A stretch of DNA of 15,826 nucleotides, from assembly GCA_964633825.1 (NCBI GenBank), contig CAZWHE010000094.1, positions 1-15,826 on the forward strand. Direction: 5' to 3'. Origin of the DNA: CAZWHE01 sp964633825 (GTDB lineage: Bacteria; Planctomycetota; B15-G4; CAYZWU01). Under the pieces are notes generated by a model, which worked only from the letters and a program-made list of their open reading frames with translations, was not told where the DNA came from and made no database searches. This document shows, one piece after another, positions 7,963-14,561 of the stretch (position 1 is the first letter of the stretch; the number at the start of each line of letters is the position of its first letter). A program made the position numbers and the translations under genes.

Positions 7963-8000
7963 CCCGCAGTGCTTAATAAAGCGCTGCGGGTCTATTATTT
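7963..8000 (+). terminator. Rho-independent terminator after the large protease gene
   Basis: CCCGCAGTGCTT (7963-7974) pairs with AAGCGCTGCGGG (7979-7990): 12 bp, including one G-U pair, with an AATA loop. TCTATTATTT follows. It lies 42 bases after the protease stop codon. It ends only 14 bases before the ATG of the next gene, so that gene either depends on readthrough or has a promoter overlapping the hairpin. Confidence 0.8.
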
Positions 8001-8014
8001 GGAAAAACCTCGAA

Positions 8015-9097
8015 ATGGGCTTCCACATTCGGAAAGAACGATATCAAGCGCTTCGCACGGCCGTGATCATCTTTTTCGTTCTCGTCGGGTTTCCGGCGAT
8101 GATCGCGATCGAGAAATCGTGGGGCTCGGACCTTCCGTGGCCGGGCGGAAGCGAAGCGACGCGGGTGGATATCACGCAGCCCGACATGGGCGGCAACATG
8201 AGCGGAGTTGTTTGGAATGACAAAACGGGCAAGCTCTGGCTCGTTTCGAACTCGGGAATCTTCTGGCGCATGAGCTGTCTCCCCGGTGCGGATCCCGCGC
8301 TTCCTTCGTCATGGGTGGTCGATACGGATGGAGGTTATACAGCCAAGTGGAACGTGGGCGGGGACACGGAAGCCATCACCCAGGCGGATTGGAGCGAAGA
8401 GGCCGTGTTCGTTGGGGTGGAGCGGTACAGCGGCAATCACCGCCTTATCCGCGAATATGACGTGTCGGGCGATCTCGGTACAGTGAGTCTGACCAACACG
8501 TGGGACCTTTCCGAGATGCAGACCGGCTCGTCCAACTCCGGGCTCGAGGCATTGACTTTCGTGCCCGACCGCTGGCTCCGGAACAAGGAGTTCGTCGACC
8601 AAAAGGGCAATCAGTATTTTGGCAGCGTTTATGGAACGGGCGGGCTCTTCTTCGCAGGGCTCCAGGACAATGCACATGTTCATGTCTTTGACCTGGACAG
8701 GAATCCGGCGTCTCCGCAGGGGACATACACCTTTGTTGGAGAATACACGACCGGGCAGACGGAGATCGCCGGTCTCGAGTTCGACCGTTCCGCCGGGGTC
8801 CTTTTTTCCTATCACAATTACAACTGGAGGCCTTCCGATCCCGAAGACAGGCTCCAGGCCCTGAGCATCTCGCCCGCAGGGGCGGGAACGGTGAAAGCCT
8901 TCCCCACGATTTTTTGCTGGTTGGGACCGCGGATCGAGAACAACGAGGGCATCGCGCTGGCGCCCGACGCCTGCTCCGCCGCATCAACGACGCGCTTTTT
9001 CTTTCTGACGACCGACGATGGCGGTACCGGTGATTCCGTCGGTATCTATCCCCTTTTTCCCTGTTCGCGCTGGCGAATGTCCGTCCCGAAGAAGTAG
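8015..9097 (+). CDS. Exported beta-propeller protein, SdiA-regulated / esterase-like-phytase type
   Basis: This 360-residue protein has a basic N-terminus followed by a hydrophobic segment (residues about 16-33), so it is exported or signal-anchored. The start at ATG 8015 is preferred over an in-frame TTG at 7949, which would run the coding region through the terminator hairpin and has its GGAGG only one base away. The ribosome site for 8015 is weak (GGAA at 8001-8004). The body shows recurring propeller-blade signatures: MSGVVWNDKTGKLWLVSN, DTEAITQADW, NSGLEALTFVPD, EIAGLEFDRSAGVLF and NNEGIALAPD. This pattern of loops with an acidic residue before G-L/I-x is known from SdiA-regulated proteins and esterase-like phytase-domain proteins. 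Enzymatic activity is not proven for that family. It lies in the same direction as the large protease and may belong to the same exported-protein locus. Family assignment is moderately sure; function is open. Confidence 0.75.
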   Translation: MGFHIRKERYQALRTAVIIFFVLVGFPAMIAIEKSWGSDLPWPGGSEATRVDITQPDMGGNMSGVVWNDKTGKLWLVSNSGIFWRMSCLPGADPALPSSWVVDTDGGYTAKWNVGGDTEAITQADWSEEAVFVGVERYSGNHRLIREYDVSGDLGTVSLTNTWDLSEMQTGSSNSGLEALTFVPDRWLRNKEFVDQKGNQYFGSVYGTGGLFFAGLQDNAHVHVFDLDRNPASPQGTYTFVGEYTTGQTEIAGLEFDRSAGVLFSYHNYNWRPSDPEDRLQALSISPAGAGTVKAFPTIFCWLGPRIENNEGIALAPDACSAASTTRFFFLTTDDGGTGDSVGIYPLFPCSRWRMSVPKK

Positions 9098-9104
9098 GTG
9101 GAGG

Positions 9105-9128
9105 GGGACACAATACGTATTGTGTCCC
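9105..9128. repeat. Perfect 24-bp palindrome between convergent genes
   Basis: GGGACACAATAC is followed immediately by its exact reverse complement, with no loop base left over. It sits in the 38-bp gap between the convergent propeller and ATP-grasp genes, 8 bases after one stop codon and 8 before the other. There is no T-run. It could serve as a bidirectional transcript end. Its form also recalls REP-like palindromes linked to IS200-type (RAYT) transposases; that link is a recollection, not shown here. Confidence 0.8.
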
Positions 9129-9135
9129 ACTCGCG

Positions 9136-10536
9136 TTAACGCCTCCGGTCGAAAAGAACGGGCACCTGGATGCCGCCGCCGCACACGTTGACCTTGAGCC
9201 CCCGGTTCGTGGCGCGAGTGACGAAGCCGCCGAGGCGGAAGCTGCGGAAACGCTTCCCGTCCCAGTCGTACTGGACGAAGACGCCGAGGTCGGCGATTAC
9301 GCGCCTCCGCCGCGAAAGGAAGCCGTCCACGTCGATCGTGTTGGGACGGATGCGGCGCTGGACGACCCACTCGCGCCGCTTGTTTTTCGGGATCCGCCTG
9401 AGCTTGGCCGGGATCTTCTTTCCCACGAAGACCTGCTCTCCTCCCATGCCGTCGGCGTGCTTGATCACGCGGTGGAGATACTTGCGTTTCACCTCGTCGA
9501 GAGAATCGGACAGGATTGCCACGGGAACGATCGCCTTCCTGAGTCGCTTCGCCCTTCGCTCTCCCAGGAAGGAGCAGCGGAGCTCGTCGTTGTCGAGGAG
9601 GAGAAGCGTCGACTTGGGCGCGATGAGCCCGGTCACAAAGGGGCTGTAGTGGGGCGTCTTCGATTGGATGATCTTTTTGAAGAGCTCTCTTCCCTCCTTG
9701 TAGTCGGAGAGGTCGAAACTGTACGAGACCTGAACGGCGTCGGGCGACTTCGGCTTCTCAGCCGGCGACTTCGGCTTCCCGGCCGACGTTTTCGGCCGTT
9801 CGGCCGACGTGATCCGTCCCTTCCTGACGACGACGGGCGCCCTGCGGAGGAGTGAGTATTCCTCGTCGATGTCGAGGCCGAAAATCTCGGGCGAGACCAT
9901 CTCGATCTCGAGGCCGCGGCGCCGCGCCTTGGAGATGATCACCTCCTCCTCCCAGTTGTAGCAGTTGTACTGGAGGCGCAGGAGCCGCATGCCGAGGCGG
10001 AGCATGTTGTTCACCTCGTTCCCGGCGCTGTCGATGGAGCGAACCCTTTTCTTGAGCTCGGGAAAGTGATCGAGGAGCGTCTCCTGCATGAAGGAGGAAC
10101 GCCCCGTTCCGTCGAAACCGATCTCGTTGATCTCGAAGAGCCGGGGAGGGTTGTCCGGCCGCGGCGGCCCTTCGATCGCAAAATCGTAGCGCAGGCTTCC
10201 CACGAGGCGGCGGGGGCGGTGCTCGAGAACACCGAGCCGGTTGATCAGGTAGTTCGTCACCGGCGTGGCGTGGAGGAGCTTCCTCAAACGGCCTTCGGGC
10301 AGGGAGAGGAACTTCATGAGAAACTCGGTCGTGTCCAGAGCGGCGGCCCTGATTGCGGGGAGATAGGAAGCGGGCAGGATCCGGGGCAGCACGGAAACAT
10401 CGTCGTCGCAGACATCGAGCAGTCCCGAGTCGACGTAGGCGTTCCAGAGGTCGATCTCGAGATCCTTGAGACCGCGCTTGGCAAAAAGCCTCGCCAGGTC
10501 GCGCGGCATGCTTTCGTGATAGTGGCCGTTGAACAA
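9136..10536 (-). CDS. ATP-grasp (circularly permuted type) ligase-like protein
   Basis: The 466-residue product resembles carboxylate-amine/thiol ligases of the circularly permuted ATP-grasp type (glutathionylspermidine-synthase-like fold). Supporting motifs are the acidic LFEINEIGFDGTG (about 133-145), VIKHADGMGGEQVFVG (357-372), a basic WVVQRRIRPN segment, and the C-terminal LGVFVQYDWDG...RLGGFVTRA...VNVCGGG (about 417-455), the usual nucleotide/metal-binding end. TTG at 10536 is chosen because AGGAG lies 5 bases upstream; ATG at 10509 is an alternative with a poor site. The longer frame from 10659 would overlap the divergent DUF72 gene and is unlikely. Residues 243-266 are a heptad-like insert (TSAERPK, TSAGKPK, SPAEKPK) encoded by a 21-bp hairpin repeat that also occurs in dnaE2 and dinB. 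The substrate cannot be predicted. The gene shares a 94-bp divergent promoter region with the DUF72 gene. Confidence 0.72.
   Translation of the reverse strand: MFNGHYHESMPRDLARLFAKRGLKDLEIDLWNAYVDSGLLDVCDDDVSVLPRILPASYLPAIRAAALDTTEFLMKFLSLPEGRLRKLLHATPVTNYLINRLGVLEHRPRRLVGSLRYDFAIEGPPRPDNPPRLFEINEIGFDGTGRSSFMQETLLDHFPELKKRVRSIDSAGNEVNNMLRLGMRLLRLQYNCYNWEEEVIISKARRRGLEIEMVSPEIFGLDIDEEYSLLRRAPVVVRKGRITSAERPKTSAGKPKSPAEKPKSPDAVQVSYSFDLSDYKEGRELFKKIIQSKTPHYSPFVTGLIAPKSTLLLLDNDELRCSFLGERRAKRLRKAIVPVAILSDSLDEVKRKYLHRVIKHADGMGGEQVFVGKKIPAKLRRIPKNKRREWVVQRRIRPNTIDVDGFLSRRRRVIADLGVFVQYDWDGKRFRSFRLGGFVTRATNRGLKVNVCGGGIQVPVLFDRRR
9739..9810. repeat. 21-bp hairpin repeat array inside the ATP-grasp gene (3 hairpins)
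   Basis: Three hairpins lie at exact 21-bp spacing. CGGCT (9751-9755) pairs with AGCCG (9760-9764) across TCTC. CGGCT (9772-9776) pairs with GGCCG (9781-9785) across TCCC. CGGCC (9793-9797) pairs with GGCCG (9802-9806) across GTTC. A T in one arm is matched by an A in the other in the first hairpin, and by a G (wobble) in the second. The array encodes the 7-residue repeat (S/T)(P/S)A(E/G)(R/K)PK. Confidence 0.85.
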
Positions 10537-10630
10537 GGGCTCTCCTTTCGATGCGGCTGAACGCGCAATTGCCGGTTTCTTCCCGAACAGTGATAGCTTA
10601 TGCTGTGTAAAAATTCCCGAGGAAAAAGCC

Positions 10631-11512
10631 ATGCCCGAAACACCGATCCTCGTCGGCACCGCCGGATGGAGCTATGCCGACTGGGAGGACGTGGTCTACC
10701 CGCGCCGGGAGAAGCAGAAACTCCGCTACCTCTCCCGCTATCTCGACTGCGTGGAGATCAACAGCTCCTTCTACCGCCCCTTCACACCCCAGTCGGCCGA
10801 GAAGTGGCTCGACGAGGTGTCGGACAACGATCGCTTCCGGTTCATGGTCAAGCTCTGGTCGCGCTTCACCCACGAGAAGGGGGGGGCGTACTCGAAAAAG
10901 GACGTCGAGGTGTTCCGGGAAGGCCTCCGGGTCCTGAAAGAGGGGAAGAGGCTCTCCGGCCTCCTCCTCCAGTTCCCGTTTTTCTTTCGTGACTCGGATA
11001 GGAGCCGCGGTCTCCTCGAGAGGATCGCCGGCGATTTCGCAGACTTTCCGAGGGTTCTCGAGGTGAGGGACGCCTCGTGGAGCAGGGAGGACGCCCTCGA
11101 TTTCATCACCGGCCTGGGGCTCAACATCGCCTGCCTCGACATGCCGCTGTCGCGCGATGCCTTTCGGGAATGGGCGCTTGTCACGGGCGAGCTCGGCTAC
11201 CTGAGGCTCCACGGCCGGAACAGGAGCGCCTGGTTCAGCAAGGATTCGGGCCGCGACGAGAAGTACGACTACCTCTACGCCGACGATGAGCTGGACGAGA
11301 CGCTCGGCCGCATCGACGAGCTGCGGCGCAAGGCCCGGCTCGTCGTCGTTGTCTGGAACAACCACTACCGCGGCAAGGCGGCCGTCAATGCCCTGCAGAC
11401 CCTCTACAGGCTGCTCGGGAAGAAGGTCGACGTCCCGCCGCTCCTGAGGCGCTCCTATCCCGCGCTCGATCCCATCTCCCGTCCTGAAAGCGGCTCACTT
11501 TTCGAACATTGA
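10631..11512 (+). CDS. DUF72 family protein (YecE-like)
   Basis: This 293-residue protein has the complete set of DUF72 (YecE) signatures in order: VGTAGWSYADWEDVVYP (N-terminus), VEINSSFYRP, LLLQFPFFF, VLEVRDASWS, GYLRLHGRNRSAW, KYDYLYADDEL and VVWNNHYRGKAAVNALQTL. The family has a TIM-barrel fold. Its biochemical role is unknown, though relatedness to metal-dependent TIM-barrel enzymes has been suggested. ATG at 10631 is preceded by GAGGA at 10618-10622; the frame is open to 10529, but that stretch belongs to the divergent promoter region. The last 25 or so residues go beyond the usual end of the family. They lie in the 128 bp that overlap the 3' end of dnaE2 on the opposite strand. The domain is complete and the call is secure; the cellular role is not. 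Confidence 0.92.
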   Translation: MPETPILVGTAGWSYADWEDVVYPRREKQKLRYLSRYLDCVEINSSFYRPFTPQSAEKWLDEVSDNDRFRFMVKLWSRFTHEKGGAYSKKDVEVFREGLRVLKEGKRLSGLLLQFPFFFRDSDRSRGLLERIAGDFADFPRVLEVRDASWSREDALDFITGLGLNIACLDMPLSRDAFREWALVTGELGYLRLHGRNRSAWFSKDSGRDEKYDYLYADDELDETLGRIDELRRKARLVVVVWNNHYRGKAAVNALQTLYRLLGKKVDVPPLLRRSYPALDPISRPESGSLFEH

Positions 11513-14500
11513 CCGAAATGGCGCCGTACTGGTCCTCCACGGTCCCGGAAACGAAATAGGGGCCCGCGCCCTCGATGAGGTGGCGGTATCTCCTGTACGC
11601 CGGCGGGAAGAGGGCGGCTTCGAAGAGCCCCTTCTCGTCCTCGAGTGTCAGGAACTCCATGGTGCCGCCGCGCCGGGTGTCGGTTACGCGCCGCGCCGCC
11701 AGGATGCCGGCCGCCCGGACGGACCGGCCCGCCATCCGCCTGATGCCGCTGCTGTCGATAAAGCCCTGTTTTCTCAAGCCCGGCCTGATCAGCTCGATGG
11801 GGTGGCGCCTCACCGAGAGCTCGAGGATGTCGAACTCGTAGAGGAGCTTCCTTTCGAGGGAGTAGTCCTCGAGATCGGGCACGCGCATTTCCCGCGGTTC
11901 GAGGAGGAGCGTCCCCGGCAATGTCCCCGGAGATGCCCCGCGGCACTGCTTTTTCCGACCGCTCCGAAATGCCGCCTTCGCCTCCCATATCAGTCCGGGC
12001 CGCGGCCTGTCCGTGAAATCGAAAGCGCCGCAGAGGATGAGCTTCTCCATGTCCTTCGGGCCCGTCCCCGTCCTGGCGATAAAATCACAAAGAGAAAGAA
12101 AGAGTCCGGCCCGCCGCGCCGCGATCATGTCGTCGATGATTGATCCGGCCAGGCCTTTCACCTGTTCGAGGCCGATCCTGATCCTGTTGCTGTCGATGGC
12201 GAAGGCGCGCTCCGACCGGTTGGCGCAGGGGAGGGCCACCTCGATGCCGAGTCGCTTCACCTCTTCAAAGAGGACGCGCTTCGGGTAGAGGCCCAACTGG
12301 TGGTTGAGCGCCGCGGTCATGAACTCGATGGGGTGGCGGGCCTTGAGATAAGCGAGCTGCCAGGCGAGTATGCCGTAGCTCGCGGCGTGCGCCTTGCAGA
12401 AGGAATAGGACGAGAAGCGCGCGATCTGGGCCCACATCTCTTCCGCCGTCTTGCGGGACACGCCCCGCACGAGCGCTTTCTGGACGAAGAGCTCGGGCAG
12501 GCCGGAAGCCCCTTCCCCGAACCGCTTCTTCGAGACGGCCTTGCGCAGCAGGTCGCCCTCCTCGAGCGATGCGCCGGTGAGGGCGCGGGCGACGAGCATG
12601 GTGTCGTCCTCGTAGAGCATGACGCCGTGGCTGTCACTGAGCACATCGGCGAGCGACGGATGGGCGAAGGAGACGGGATCGAACTTCCTCGCCCTGCGCA
12701 CGAATCTCTCCTTCATGCCGAGCCCCGAAGGGCCTGGGCGAACGAGGGCCAGGGCCTGCATGACCTCTCTTGTAGATGAGGCGCGCAGCATCTGGAGGAG
12801 GTTGCGCATGGCGGGTGATTCGAGCTGGCAGCAGCCGATGGTTTTTCCACTCCTGACAAGCTCCGCCGTGCGGGCGTCGTCAAGGGGGATCTCGGCCGGT
12901 GATTTCGGCAACCGGATGGTTGCCGACGTTGGCGGCCTCCCGGCCGGCGGCCGTTCCTTCTCCCCTCTTTCCCTGATCAGCCGGATCGTCTCGTCGCGGA
13001 TGGTCAGCCCGTGGTTGCCGAGAAAGTCCATCTTCACCAGCCCGATCTCCTCGACGGCGTCCTTCTCGAACTGTGTGACAATGGTCCCCTTCGCGGCCCT
13101 CTCGAGGGGGACGTAGGTATCGAGGGCGCGGTCGCCGATCACGAGCCCGCCGCAGTGGATGCCGAGGTGCCGGGGGAACCCCCTCATCTCCTCGGCGAAG
13201 CGCGCCACATTGTGCAGGGTCCGTCCGTCAATGCAATCCCGGACACTTGCAGGCACCCCGTTCAGCACATCGAGGACGGATTGTCCCGAGTCGTGGGGAA
13301 GGTGCCGGCTCAGGCGGTTCAGGGCGGAGGTGGCGACGCCGAAGGCCCGGGCCGTCTCCCTGACGGCCCCGCGGATCCGGAAAGTGTTGTGCGTGGAAAC
13401 CATGGCTACGCGCGACGCCCCGTACTTGCGGTAGATGCCGTCGATCACTTCGTCCCGCCTGATCCAGCAGAGGTCGATGTCGAGGTCGGGGCAGTCGGCC
13501 CTCTTCAGGTGGAGGAAGCGCTCGAAGGGGATGTCGTACCGGAGCGGATCGACGTTCGTGATGCCGAGCAGAAAAGAGACGATGGAGCTCGCTCCCGAGC
13601 CGCGGCCGATCGTGGCGATTCCCTTCTCCCTGGCATGGGCCAGGATGTCGTGCACGAAGAGAAAGTAGCCGGTGAACCCGAGCTTTTCGATGACGCCGAG
13701 CTCGTGCTCGAGGCGTTGGACGGCCTGCCGCGGCACGGGACGATAACACTGCTTCAGGCCCGCGAAGCAGAGTTTCGACAGGAAGGCTCGCGCCGTCTCT
13801 CCCCCGGGCGGGGTGAAGCGAGGGAAGATCGGCTTCCCCGTGGGGATTTCGAGGTTGCAGTCCTTGACGATCCGGGCGTTGTTTCGCAATGACTCGGGAT
13901 GTTCGCCGAAGAGCCTCTCGAGCTCCCCGGCGGGAGGAAGGACGCTCCCCGGGGGGGCCAGGGCGGCGCCGGGCCGCTGGACGAGCGTGTTCTCCCTGAT
14001 GGCGGAGAGGACGCGGTGCAGCGGCTCTTCCGCCCGATCGAGAAAGTAGACGTCGGGCGTTGCCGCGAGCCCGAGGCCGAGCTCGCGCGAGAGGCGCACG
14101 ATCTTCCTCTGGGCGGTGATGGCGCGCCCCGGCCGGGCGAGCATGAGCCAGAGACGGCCCCTGTCGATGCGGCGCGCGAGGCCGGAAGCGAGCGCTCCGT
14201 CTTCGGTGAGAACGTGGAGCCCTTCCCGGAATCGGGCGATGGCAGCGGCGAGGGAGAAGTTCTCGCTGAGCTTCAGCCTCGTGATGATCCTGCAGAGGTT
14301 GGAGTAACCGGCCAGGTTCCGGGCGAGAAGAAGGGCGCGCGACCCGCCGTGCCTGGCGTCGCAGCCGATGATGGGCTTGATCCCGAGCTCCCGGGCATAG
14401 CTGTAGAACCGCACCGCGCCGTAGAGGTTGTTGATGTCGGTGAGCGCGGCGGCGGCGTACCCCAGCTCCTTTGCACGTGCAGCGACACTCTCCACCGGCG

Positions 14501-14561
14501 CCGTGCCGCAGAGGAGGGAATAATTACTTCGTAAGGCAAGGGGTGCGCAGGATGTAGCCAT
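11385..14561 (-). CDS. dnaE2: Error-prone DNA polymerase III alpha subunit DnaE2 (ImuC)
   Basis: This 1058-residue C-family polymerase would extend primers across DNA lesions. Motifs seen: an N-terminal PHP-like domain (about 7-70), GRGSGASS (319-326), the catalytic Asp361 and Asp363 in PDLDIDL, Asp512 in GLVKMDFLGN, HGVMLYEDD, FCKAHAASYGILAWQLAYLKARHPIEF, a helix-hairpin-helix region (IGLEQVKGLAGS) and an OB fold (VRAAGILAARR to SVNVRKVSRF). The PHP metal ligands are lost: the usual HxHS reads ALRS and the TDH position reads TDI, so no proofreading or phosphoesterase function is expected there. Residues 536-557 are an insert encoded by the hairpin repeat found in the neighbouring genes. The last 40 or so residues are basic, low in complexity and antisense to the DUF72 gene. 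The start at 14561 lies 38 bp inside dinB, suggesting translational coupling; no strong ribosome site is seen. Length fits DnaE2, not the 1160-residue replicative DnaE. Confidence 0.93.
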   Translation of the reverse strand: MATSCAPLALRSNYSLLCGTAPVESVAARAKELGYAAAALTDINNLYGAVRFYSYARELGIKPIIGCDARHGGSRALLLARNLAGYSNLCRIITRLKLSENFSLAAAIARFREGLHVLTEDGALASGLARRIDRGRLWLMLARPGRAITAQRKIVRLSRELGLGLAATPDVYFLDRAEEPLHRVLSAIRENTLVQRPGAALAPPGSVLPPAGELERLFGEHPESLRNNARIVKDCNLEIPTGKPIFPRFTPPGGETARAFLSKLCFAGLKQCYRPVPRQAVQRLEHELGVIEKLGFTGYFLFVHDILAHAREKGIATIGRGSGASSIVSFLLGITNVDPLRYDIPFERFLHLKRADCPDLDIDLCWIRRDEVIDGIYRKYGASRVAMVSTHNTFRIRGAVRETARAFGVATSALNRLSRHLPHDSGQSVLDVLNGVPASVRDCIDGRTLHNVARFAEEMRGFPRHLGIHCGGLVIGDRALDTYVPLERAAKGTIVTQFEKDAVEEIGLVKMDFLGNHGLTIRDETIRLIRERGEKERPPAGRPPTSATIRLPKSPAEIPLDDARTAELVRSGKTIGCCQLESPAMRNLLQMLRASSTREVMQALALVRPGPSGLGMKERFVRRARKFDPVSFAHPSLADVLSDSHGVMLYEDDTMLVARALTGASLEEGDLLRKAVSKKRFGEGASGLPELFVQKALVRGVSRKTAEEMWAQIARFSSYSFCKAHAASYGILAWQLAYLKARHPIEFMTAALNHQLGLYPKRVLFEEVKRLGIEVALPCANRSERAFAIDSNRIRIGLEQVKGLAGSIIDDMIAARRAGLFLSLCDFIARTGTGPKDMEKLILCGAFDFTDRPRPGLIWEAKAAFRSGRKKQCRGASPGTLPGTLLLEPREMRVPDLEDYSLERKLLYEFDILELSVRRHPIELIRPGLRKQGFIDSSGIRRMAGRSVRAAGILAARRVTDTRRGGTMEFLTLEDEKGLFEAALFPPAYRRYRHLIEGAGPYFVSGTVEDQYGAISVNVRKVSRFQDGRWDRARDRSASGAAGRRPSSRAACRGSAGH
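12905..12946. repeat. Hairpin repeat pair inside dnaE2
   Basis: TCGGCAACC (12905-12913) and GGTTGCCGA (12918-12926) form a perfect 9-bp stem with a GGAT loop. CGGCC (12933-12937) and GGCCG (12942-12946) form a second stem across TCCC. The stem base TCGGC/GCCGA and the linker match the units in the ATP-grasp gene and dinB, but the apex of the first hairpin is longer and the spacing is 24 rather than 21. It encodes GRPPTSA and PKSPAE, in the same frame as the ATP-grasp copy. Confidence 0.75.

Noticed and set aside
10537..10659. N-terminal extension of the ATP-grasp gene to 10659
   Set aside because: It would overlap the start of the divergent DUF72 gene and its promoter. The added residues look unrelated to the fold, and TTG at 10536 has a good ribosome site.
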